A stretch of 64,000 nucleotides of DNA from Branchinecta lynchi (taxonomy: Eukaryota > Arthropoda > Branchiopoda > Anostraca > Branchinectidae): contig JAKZAP010000006.1 of assembly GCA_023053575.1 (NCBI GenBank), positions 20,345,280-20,409,279 on the forward strand, read 5' to 3'. The translations under genes and the position numbers were made by a program. The notes beneath the pieces are model-generated. The model was not told the DNA's origin, searched no databases, and saw only the letters and a list, made by a program, of their open reading frames with translations. The first letter of the stretch is position 1. Every line of letters starts with the position of its first letter. Of this stretch, positions 13,401-21,700 are shown in pieces.

Positions 13401-16400
13401 AAATCGACATAATCGGTGTGAAGTCGGAACTAGTGAGTGGTGATCACGTCAAAATATGCTCCGTCTACAGCCCAAGAGGAGATAGCGAGAAAGCCAAGCA
13501 ACTAGAAGAGGAAGTAGAAGGGAAGACACTCTTTTTCGGAGACTTCAATGCCCATTGTCCATTATGGGAGGATGTGGACCGATCGAACAGAGGCGGTAAA
13601 GATATCAAGAAGACGATAATGAATTCGGGGGCGATGGCAATCTTCACAGCTTATAATCTTCCAACCCATTTCGAAATCAGAACCAGAAAATCGTCAACGA
13701 TCGACCTTCAGATTGGTCCAGCTATATGGACAGACACGTCTTCCATACCGATAGATCCAAATCTGCAAACTGACCACTCTGCAATCCTAACCAGAATATC
13801 CAACATCCAGACTGAGAAAATTCCCCCGATTTTCTGGTTCTGCAACAAGAGAGCAGACTGGAAAGTATTCCGGGACACCATCGACAAAGCTGACTACTCT
13901 GCGGTTAATTCGAACTGCGACCCAGATGAAAAGGCGAAAGTCATTTCCAGAATAATTCTTCAGGCAGCAGCAAAAGCTCTCCCGAAGTCGTCAAAACAGA
14001 CACCAGTCCCGACAAAACAAGCCAAGAGTTGGTGGACTGCAGATTGCAGTCAAGCAATCGCCAAAAAAAGCTAGCGAGGAAAGGATTCCAAAGGAATCCG
14101 AACCCTCTTTCAGCAGTAGATCTCAGGAGAGCTGAGGCTAACGTCAAAAAAATCTGCCTGAAAGCAAAGAAATAGCAAAGAGACAGCATTCTCAGCGAAC
14201 ATCGACCAAAACACCCCATCAGCGAAGATCCATCGTTTCATCTCTAAAAATGTCAGGATCCTCAACGAAAGTGGACGACATGGAACATGACATACAAGTT
14301 GGCTCCAGCGTGATCAGCGACGACCATCAAAAAGTGGACTACTTCGCCAACATGTACCAAGGTGAAAGACCGGACCACCAAAGGACGCGCCCACCCTCCT
14401 GCAAGTTGCCAAAAAGATCGAGGTATAAAACAGCCCTTCTCGCTCGTTTCACTATTTTCCTCTGTTACTTTGCCGATTTTTTTATCAAATGAAAAGCATC
14501 TCGCGTCAATGTAGAGTTTCATGCCCCTGAGCTGTGCAGATCTCCCATCACCACGTGCTAATTTCAGCACCTCTTTTAGTGCTGCACGCGCTTCCCTTTG
14601 CATGGGCGTATAATCGGGAGCTAACTGGATTCCAAAAACCTTGAGGTGTTTACTATTTCGTAGTAAATAATCCCTCATTTCGGTCGTAGCCATCTTAATG
14701 ATCACTGGTCCCGACCTTAGGCGGAAAACATCCACCATGTCGTAACGCGCAATCTTCAAATTGGGAAAAACTCTGCCCAGAACCGCTAACAACTCGTCCT
14801 TGATTGCAAAACCTCGATTATCTGAGGGTACATATCCATATACCACCAGATTGGATCTCCGTTGCCCTATATCTAAGGCTTCCATGTGTGCTTCACAGTT
14901 CACAATGTTCTTTTCGACTGAGTCCATAGCTAAATAGAACGAAACAAACTCAGACTTTTTGGCCTTTAACTGCTCGGATATAGTCTGCAACTGGTTCTTC
15001 ACGTCTACTACATCCGCTGCCAAATTCTGGATCGAGCCAATTTTTTCGGATAGACTCGGTATCATATCTAATTTGGAGTTTATCTCCTCCAGGAACTGTT
15101 TGTTTCTCAGATGGTATTCCACTTTCATGTTAAAATTATCACGTGGTCGGTCTTAACGAAGACAATGTCCATGGGAAAACAGGTCACCTTCCTCTCTCTA
15201 TAATAATCGCCATGTTTATGGGAAGACAAGTCACCTTCCTCTCTATATAATAATCGTAAACGAAACAAGGTCTATGGGTAAGTTGATTAACTAGTTCGCC
15301 TGCATGCTTCGACTGCTGAATGGAGACTGTTATTATTGTATAATATTATTATATTATTGTATTTATTTTTAGTGGTTTTTCATTAAAATAAACAACCTCA
15401 GTGATCCAAAATGGAGAGTTCTTAACAAGAAAATAAAGATTCTTGAGCTTAAAAGGGGAAAAAGTGTAGTTTAGTATCTCTATATACTCAGAACTAGTCC
15501 GCAAAACAGCGGCAAATCAAAATTTTAGTCATTTTTCAACTTTTAACAGATTTTTAATGGGATCGACTATCTTCTTGACGATGGCAACAATTGTTATCAA
15601 AAATCACTAAACTCAAAATAAATACAAGAAAAGGCAAACAAGCAAAAGGGAATATTCACTCCACTGAACAGACTGAAAAGCTTGACTTGTCTGCTCTACC
15701 TAGAGGCTACTACCTGAAAACGGATAGGGTAAACCCAATAGAAAGGAGTGGCTTCAACAGAATGTATCTTACTGGGAGTGCTCTAATATTTTGAAAATTT
15801 GAAGAAGAGGACTGATTAGAGGAGAGTATTATATCAGGTATCTTTTTATCTAGGATGGGAAGACAGCCTATTTAGGTATGTAAACAGTCTTAGTTCAACC
15901 AAATATCATGGGGGTACCATGGCCATGCTCCAAAATACAGCAGTCTAGTACACTAACTCTTTTTCAGTCACGGTGCCCAAACGTCTAGCACCATGCATGA
16001 GTGCTAGACGTTTGAGCACTGTACCTTGAAATTCATGCATGGTGCATGGATTTCGGCATACAGTGCACACACGAAAAAGCACAATTTCTATCTTTACACA
16101 TTGTTACACATAGAAATTATGCTTTTTGTGATCCCAAAACGTAAGTGGAGGGATACCTATGACATCGCAAAAGTTGTTCGTCCGTCTGTAAGCACGATAA
16201 CTCTCGAAGGGAATGAGATATTTTGATGAAACTTGGTGTGAGGATTGTTTGGGTCAAGGGTAAGGTCGTGAACATCATTTTCTCGCCGGACAAGTAGTTC
16301 TTCCGGAATCCGGTAAAAACCGGAAAGTCTGTTAAAAGTAAAAGTTTCATCTGAAGTTGACTAAATGTTTGATCTAGGGGTAGAAGACATGCTGAGCACG

Positions 16401-18716
16401 ATGGTGAAAATCATTTTCTCGCAGGGCAAGTAGTTCGTCCGGAATCCGGTAAAAACCGGAAAGTTTGTTAAAAGTAAAAGTAAGAAGACATGCTGAACCA
16501 TTTTCTCGGTGGACAAGCAGTTCGTCCGGTTTCCGGCAAAAACCGGAAAGTTGGTTAGAAGTAAATGTTTCATTCGGAGTTGATTAAATGTTTGATTTAG
16601 GGGTAAGAAGACATGCTGAGCACGATGGTGGAAACTATTTTCTCGCCGGACAACTAGTTCGCCTGGAATCCGGCCAAAACAGGAAATTATGTCAAAAGCA
16701 AAAGTTTTATCTGAAGTTGATTATATGTTAGATTTAGGGGTAAGAAGATACGCTGAGTCTGTATATGACAATCATTATTTACCCGAACATATAATTAGTC
16801 CGGAATTCGGTTGTACCCCCATTTTTTTAAGTCAAAGTTCTATTTAATGTTGATTAGATGTTCTTATAGGGATAAGGAGATACGCTGGATTCGTTTCTGA
16901 GTTTTCTTTTTTTTGCTGGACTAGTAGTTCGCTAGGAATTCGGGCGAAACCGCAACTTTGGCAGAAGTAAAGCAGGAAGTTTCGGTCAGTATCGTCAAAA
17001 TAGATATGGCTTATAGAGGTATAGATTGACAGATAGATGGAATATCTGAACCAGTCTACCACAAATCCCTGATTTTTTGATACCCTATGCCAAACGGTGG
17101 GTATATCTAGCATTTAGCATAGCCTATGCCTAACGCTGGATACCCTATGCCAAACGCTGGATACCTGTTGGTAACCTAACCCTGACCTAACTCAATAGAA
17201 AGGAGTTCTGATTGGTTGATTTTTTAGCTTCACTCAAATCATCAATATTTTACTGGGTTACAGTATCCAGCACCTGGCATAGTGTATCCCAGTCTAGTAC
17301 ACTAGCCCCTTTTCAGGCACGGTGCTCAAACGTCTAGCACCATGCCTGGGTGCTAGACGTTCAAGCACTGTACCTTGGATTTGATGTATGGTGCATGGAT
17401 TTCAGTATACAGTGCACACATCAAAAACACAGTTTCAGTCACAACAACTGAGCACCAGCTCGGACAGGGCTGAAATTACTACCATGAATTAGAGAAATCA
17501 AAGACAATCCTTTATATATTTTCACAACAAAAACAAAAGGGCTCAGCTGATGACCGATGTGAAAAACCTCATTTCCTTTTCTACATAGTCAAGGGTTTTG
17601 CATGCAAAGTGTCCTGTGCCTCAGCTTTTTCTACCTAGCAGCCAACCAGAATATTGGCTCTTGGGGAATAGATAGGGAAAATACATGGAAAATAGATAGG
17701 GTGCTGTTAGGTTTTTCATCTCCATCATCATTAGAGCCCTTTTGTTTTTGTTGTGAAAAATATATAAAGGATTGTCTTTGATTTCTCTAATTCATAGTAG
17801 TAATTTCAGCCCCGTCCAAGCCGGTGCTCAGTTGTGATGAAATATATAAAGGATTGTCTTTGATTTCTCTAATTCATAGTAGTAATTTCAGCCCTGTCCA
17901 AGCCGGTGCTCAGTTGTGATGACAGAAACTGTGTTTTTTCTGTATGCACTGTATACTGAAATCCATGCACTATAAATGAAATCCAAGGTACAGTGCTTGA
18001 ACGTCTAGCACCCAGGCATGGTGTTAGACGTTTGAGCACCGTGCCTGAAATGGGGCTAGTGTACTAGACTGGTGTATCCAGCGTTAGTCATAGGGTATGC
18101 CAAACGCTAGACATAACCGGCGTTTGGCATAGGGTATCCAAAAATCAGGGGTTTGTGGTTGACTGATCTGAATTCGGTTTTCTTTGATGATTAGCCTGGC
18201 TAAGGCTGGATCTGGCGAAGACAAGACCCAATTGTCCGGATAAAATCTTAGATTTTGGGATCCCATCAACACCTTTGGTCTTATTCATGTGTGCACTGTA
18301 TGCTGAAATCCATGCACCATGCATGAATCAGCATGAATTTCAAGATACAGTGCTCAAACGTCTAGCACTCAGGTTGGCATGGTGCTAGACGTTTGAGCGC
18401 TGTGACTGAAAAAGGGCTAGTGTACTAGACTGAACGTATGGGCCCCAGAAATTTAAAAATTGAGGGTTTATGTCCGACAATGTCCGACTGCTACTGTGCA
18501 CAAAAAAAGGATATCTTTGAACCATCGAAATCACAAACTGGCCAACTAACCATGATTTGAGCTTTCGCTGATACTACTTCTAAAGTATTCTTCAACTTTG
18601 GCACTACCAGAATGGCCTATTTTGCATGGTAGCAAATCTAGTTTCTCAGAAGCCATGCTTTTCGTTTTCAAATTGTTCACTCTCATTTTTCTTGGAGAGT
18701 TCCGTAGTAGCTCCAT
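4408..18716 (-). CDS. RNASEH2C: Ribonuclease H2 subunit C homologue (two coding exons found, last short exon uncertain)
   Basis: Exon 1 (18716 down to 18551) encodes 55 residues plus one base. It contains LDLLPCKIGHSG and VEEYF, matching the N-terminal LLPC...G.A.V..YF block of RNASEH2C/Rnh203. Exon 2 (4622 down to 4408) restores the codon and gives 71 residues with YQGYLLHGEEVTLPDGVVG and, later, FRYWNWDSTPS and SSWIKLSSV. These are the RG..L.GE.V..P.G..G and F..W..D..P hallmarks. The donor GTTAGT, acceptor TTTGCAG and second donor GTAAGT are all sound and the phases agree. The protein is a non-catalytic scaffold of the heterotrimeric enzyme that removes ribonucleotides from DNA. The intron of 13.9 kb holds several mobile elements. 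Codon 1 could instead be Met11 or Met21. The final exon is uncertain. Confidence 0.85.
4930..5235 (-). pseudogene. Partial tandem duplicate of RNASEH2C exon 2 and adjacent intron
   Basis: About 440 bp upstream of exon 2 (on the - strand) the sequence repeats the exon start. It reads GCATGATATCAAGGATATCC, then TACATGGAGAAGAGGGTACA and the GGAGTAGTTGGCTC region. The flanking intron part at 5066-5230 resembles 4623-4800. The copy lacks an intact acceptor (the base run before it is TGCTTACAGCAAAGC), carries an insertion in the GVVG region and loses similarity near 4930. It is a decayed duplicate exon, unlikely to be spliced in frame. Confidence 0.6.
5385..6240. repeat. Family C fold-back element
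   Basis: The segment is built from alternating CTCACGGA and ACCGGTAG/CCGGAACC words. The left part (about 5800-5960) is repeated in inverse at about 6040-6230, for example GGGCTGGGGTTCCGGTAG against CTACCGGAACCCCAGCCC, so the piece can fold back on itself. The same family forms the inverted arms at 32110 and 34230. I see no coding capacity. Confidence 0.65.
6241..6897. other. Unassigned intron sequence with a poly-T tract
   Basis: This is RNASEH2C intron sequence with no recognised element. There is a run of about 19 T at 6470-6489. Open frames at 6525-6955 on the - strand have no recognisable domain. Confidence 0.4.
6898..6930. repeat. Perfect 14-bp-stem hairpin
   Basis: Arms 6898-6911 and 6917-6930 (GTACTCGGCGGATA and its complement) are separated by a five-base loop. 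The hairpin lies exactly where a family A copy begins, in the place of the usual GGGATCCC palindrome. Confidence 0.8.
6931..7225 (+). repeat. Family A element, truncated 5' part
   Basis: It starts at AGGAGGGATACCTATGACAT and carries the TGTCCGTCTGTCCGTCTG block, GATAACTATCGAAGGGAATG and one internal unit ending at about 7225 with CCGGAATCCGGCGACAACCGG. Beyond that the similarity stops. Confidence 0.65.
7412..8694 (+). repeat. Family A element, full-length copy
   Basis: The copy runs from TTGGGATCCCAAAACGTAAG to GGGATCCCATCGAAACCT plus TTGGTCTTGTTTT. After a GTCCGTC-type array (7462-7495) come about six diverged units of about 150 bp, each with TAGGGGTA.GAAGACATGC, a CGGACAAGTAGTTC stretch and CCGGAATCCGGCC..AACCGG. 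Short open frames of about 63 codons recur in several copies but shift between units. I regard them as non-coding. Confidence 0.75.
8941..11592 (+). repeat. Family B element containing a 282-bp tandem array
   Basis: The left end is TTTTTTATGGCACTTGCCC, repeated in inverse as CAAGTGCCATATAGCG. The right end is CAAGTGCCATATGAGCTCGT followed by AGCTCTTGTT. Between about 9180 and 11400 a unit of about 282 bp is repeated. The word CCTCATGCCTCAG occurs at 9232, 9513, 9798, 10081, 10364, 10646, 10927 and 11207, with a shortened unit at 11378. Units differ by few substitutions, so the expansion is recent relative to the element. Confidence 0.8.
11593..12150 (+). repeat. Probable LINE 3' tail with TTA microsatellite, then unassigned sequence
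   Basis: The stretch to 11885 ends GGCTGAAATAAAAGTTATTA followed by TTA repeats (about 11868-11886). This is the usual ending of a non-LTR retrotransposon 3' untranslated region. I see nothing identifiable from 11890 to 12150. Confidence 0.35.
12150..14425 (+). mobile_element. Non-LTR retrotransposon: gag-like ORF1 plus endonuclease, lacking reverse transcriptase
   Basis: A 116-codon frame at 12236-12586 is followed, after frameshifts, by a CCHC zinc knuckle (CSKCLAHGHSTGKC, about 12687-12730) and by a second Cys/His-rich patch. This is typical of ORF1 in I/Jockey-type elements. An apurinic-type endonuclease follows: IKILQWN near 13140, CLQETNLN near 13235, then in the 218-codon frame at 13418-14074 FFGDFNAHCPLW and TDHSAI. 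The copy is interrupted by frameshifts and stops. The similarity ends at about 14425, before any reverse transcriptase, directly against an oppositely oriented element. Confidence 0.75.
14425..15290 (-). mobile_element. Non-LTR retrotransposon ORF1 (coiled coil plus RRM-like), - strand, truncated
   Basis: The - strand frame starting at 15128 is open to about 14425. It has a heptad-rich N-terminus (residues 1-90). An L1-ORF1-like RRM region follows, with RRSNLVVYGYVPSDN, then DVFRLRSGPVIIKM and QLAPDYTPMQREARAAL. Its coding similarity stops at the junction near 14425. Upstream of the ATG, 15165-15275 contains two tandem copies of a unit of about 57 bp with CACCTTCCTCTCT, probably the promoter/5'UTR. 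ORF2 is absent. Confidence 0.7.
15291..15940. other. Unassigned A/T-rich intron sequence
   Basis: TAT/ATTATT-rich sequence at 15325-15375 is followed by non-repetitive sequence. No exon or element was recognised. Confidence 0.4.
17052..18165. mobile_element. MITE-2 with 8-bp target duplication, nested in family A
   Basis: The terminal inverted repeats are about 40 bp: CAGTCTACCACAAATCCCTG at the left, CAGGGGTTTGTGGTTGACTG at the right. It is flanked by ATCTGAAC (17044-17051) and ATCTGAAT (18166-18173), which together rebuild the family A sequence ATATCTGAACTTGG. Excluding the MITE-1 inside it, the element is about 324 bp and holds repeated ATACCCTATGCCAAACG words. CAG...CTG ends and 8-bp duplication fit the hAT superfamily. 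Confidence 0.85.
17290..18071. mobile_element. MITE-1 copy b with 8-bp target duplication, nested in MITE-2
   Basis: It is 782 bp long with CAGTCTAGTACACTAGCCCC at the left and its complement at the right. It is flanked by GTGTATCC at 17282-17289 and 18072-18079. Its two halves form a long imperfect inverted repeat. The right half contains a direct duplication of about 86 bp (around 17756-17925). No coding capacity. Confidence 0.9.
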
Positions 18717-18758
18717 GTCAACAAATGTCTAAAGCGAAACTTTTAAAAAGCCGAAAAA
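18717..18758. promoter_or_regulatory. Bidirectional start region between RNASEH2C and SLC39A9
   Basis: Only 42 bp separate the first ATG of RNASEH2C (18716, - strand) from the ATG of SLC39A9 (18759, + strand). The sequence is A-rich on the + strand and has no evident TATA box. Either transcription starts lie inside each other's 5' region, or translation of RNASEH2C begins at a later in-frame ATG (Met11 at 18686). Confidence 0.6.
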
Positions 18759-21700
18759 ATGGATGATTCCTCAGTGGTGATAGGGCTGTCTTTCCTTATG
18801 TTTATTGGAAGCATAGCCTCTGGTTTAGTACCCCTTGCTTTCCATTTATCAGAGGTAGGTCATCCTTTTCTATGAAGGAGCAAAAGAGGACAGTAAACTT
18901 ACATTTAAATCTCCTTATTTTTTCATTTAACAGCAATCTGTTAGTATTTAGCCCATTTGAAATCAGTCTAGTACATTAGCCCTTTTTCAATCACGGTGCA
19001 CAGATGCCTAGCATACTGCCTGGGTGCTAGACGTTTGAGCGCTATCTGTACCTTGAACTTCATGAACTTCACATTCCTTGAACTTCATGAACTTCACATT
19101 CCTTGAACTTCAAATTCAGTGCACACATGAAAAAGCACAATTTCTATCATTATACACTAAATATCGATAGAAATTGTGCTTCTTCATGTGTGCACCGTTT
19201 GCTGAAATCCATGCACCATGCATTAATTTCAAGGTACAGTGCTCTAGCACAGTGGTTCCCAACCTTTTCTGTACCACGTACCCCTAATCAAGGTTTGAAA
19301 AGATTGCATACCCCTTTTTCAGAACGTGAAAATATGATAGTTATTATCATAAATGAAAAGGCATACATGTGTAAAAATATATATAAAATCAATGAGGCAA
19401 TCACTAGAGGCTGCTTTGTAGCACAAATTTTGTCAAATCTCGGCTTGACGTCGTTAGCGAAATATGTTTTACAGTCAGCCTATTTCTATGTTTGGTTTTG
19501 ATGTTCTCTGTGTTTTCATCAAGCTGCACCGCAAACATTTTCGTTAGCTTAATTCCCAACCTTGACGACAATATCACTTGCAATGTCTTCTTGAAACAAT
19601 ATTGTCTGACACAGGAACAGATTTTATGGCAGTAGGCGACCTGTTTTTAAATCAACATTTTTTCACTGACTTTCAGTAGGGCTTGTAATTAGAGCAGTCA
19701 CGCACAGGTTGATAATAGCCATCACCCAAAAAAGGTCGGGCAGACTGTTTAAAAGAAGCGCCACCATTTTTCGTTAAAGCAGTTACTTAAAAACAACAAA
19801 AAACAGTCGGTCAGTAAAATTTTGACTGGTGATGCCTCTGCTGGTTTATTAGGCTTTCGGCAATCAAAAATGAGTGAGATGAGATTTTGAAGCTACAGGC
19901 TAAATCAATTTTGGTTCCTTCGCGTACTCCTTGCAAGGGTCTCGCGTACCCCTTCGGGTACGTGTACCACCGATTGGGAAGCTCTAGCACTCAGGCATGG
20001 TGCTAGACGTTTGAGCACCGTGACTGAAAAAGGGCTAGTGTACTAGACTGTTTGAAATGTTAGATTTTGTCATCACCCATTTAAATGCAAAATATTTTGC
20101 ATTTTAAATGCAAAAATTTTTGTATTCTAAATGTTGACATCAGCCTATTATAATGCTAAAATTTTCCCCATTCTAAATGCTAAGTTTTGGCATCACCCAT
20201 TTTAAAAACCCTAATTTTCACCCATTTTAAATGCTATTTTTCAGTTTTCCGCCATTTAACCTCTAACTTACCCCAGTTTTAAATATTAAAAGTTGGTACA
20301 GTACTTTGCCATTTTACACCTACAGTAACCCCACTCTAATGCTAAAAGTTGGTAAACGGAAGGGATGAAAGTGGCTAGAATGTTCGGTTGGGGTAACTTC
20401 CAGATGTGCTAGGACAATAAAACTTGGCATGCCTATCAGGGACCCTACTAAAGTAATTTAGAAATAGCCACTTCCACCGATCTGGCCACTTCAGGGGAGT
20501 TAAGGGAGGGAGAATCAGGAATATACAGGTATCTATAACTTTGGAACGGGTGATCAGGTCTTAATGAAACATCAAGTTCGGACCGGATCCGGGGGGGGGG
20601 TTTGGAGGTGAAGCCAGAAATCATTTCATATGCTCAGAGTGGAGGGATTCGGACAAAACTTGGTGGGAACATCAGGCAAAAGCCCTAAATACATAATTGA
20701 CAGGACCGGACAGGATTCATGCACTGTGGGGGGCTATGGAGGTGTGTCCGGAATTCTGGTGATTCCGATCTAAGGTAGGCTACTTCCAGATGTGTTAGAA
20801 CTCTGAAAATTGACATGCATATCACGGACTAGTCCTCCATCCTTCCCTCCTTTCCGTCCCATCTCCGAAGTCTTATTTCAAGTAGGGACTGCGTCCGGCA
20901 GGCCTATTGGTCCAGAGTGCAGGAATCGGGATGAAACTTGGTTGGAAGAACACGAACGAGCCCTTAAAGATACATTGTTGACAGAGCCGGACTGGATCCA
21001 GGGACTGTAAGGGAAGTTGGAGGGGGGTCTGGAACTGCAGTAAAGGGTATTTGGTTAAGGTACTTTAAGATGTGCTAGGATGATGAGATTTTGCTGGCAT
21101 ATTAGAGATTACCTTAAATTGCACTTGCAAGCAATAAGGATGTTGAATCCAGATGATAGCTTGCGGTTGATGATGGTGTTCATTTATTTCCGGGTCATTG
21201 TTTCTGGGGCACTCCAGTACACTTTCCACAGTTGCGCACACCAGTCCTCGTCGAGTCGCTTTTTGAACCCCGCAGGTGTTTCGCTAATCGCAGCTGAATC
21301 AGACAGGCTGTTCCACAGAGGAACAGTATGATTGCTGAAGAAGTACTGGCGAACACGAGAGGAGCAGATCCGAACATTTAACCGAACACAGATCCGACGA
21401 GATTGACTTAGAAATAGCCACTTTCCAGACCCCGACCATCATGCAGGGGGGCGAATGGAGGGAGGGAAAATCCGGAAACTTCAGGCATGCATTTCTTTGA
21501 AAATGGTGATCAGATCTTAAGAAAATCTACAACTAGGGAGAGTAGGCTACATGCCTCTGTTGCTTCCCATTCGTGCCTCAAAGGTTTTTGCTAACAAATG
21601 CATCCCTTAAAGTCAGAGGCGTTACTAACCCAAATGTTTTTTTTTGGGGGGCAAGGTATTTACCAACTGACTGGTCATTTTTACCAACTGTTTTTAAACG

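Larger units (their letters stand above)
16127..18284 (+). repeat. Family A element nested in MITE-1a
   Basis: It starts with a mutated palindrome (TTTTTGTGATCCCAAAACG) and ends GGGATCCCATCAACACCTTT then GGTCTTA. It contains four to five internal units of about 150 bp. It is itself split by MITE-2 at 17052-18165, after which the expected continuation of the family A consensus resumes. Confidence 0.75.
15941..18432. mobile_element. MITE-1 copy a, split by a nested family A element
   Basis: The left part 15941-16126 begins CAGTCTAGTACACTA and carries the subterminal hairpin AACGTCTAGCACC...GTGCTAGACGTT. The right part 18285-18432 resumes exactly at TTCATGTGTGCACTGTATGC and ends CTAGTGTACTAGACTG. 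Compared with the copy at 18964 nothing is missing at the split, so the family A element was inserted cleanly. The flanking octamers do not match. Confidence 0.75.
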
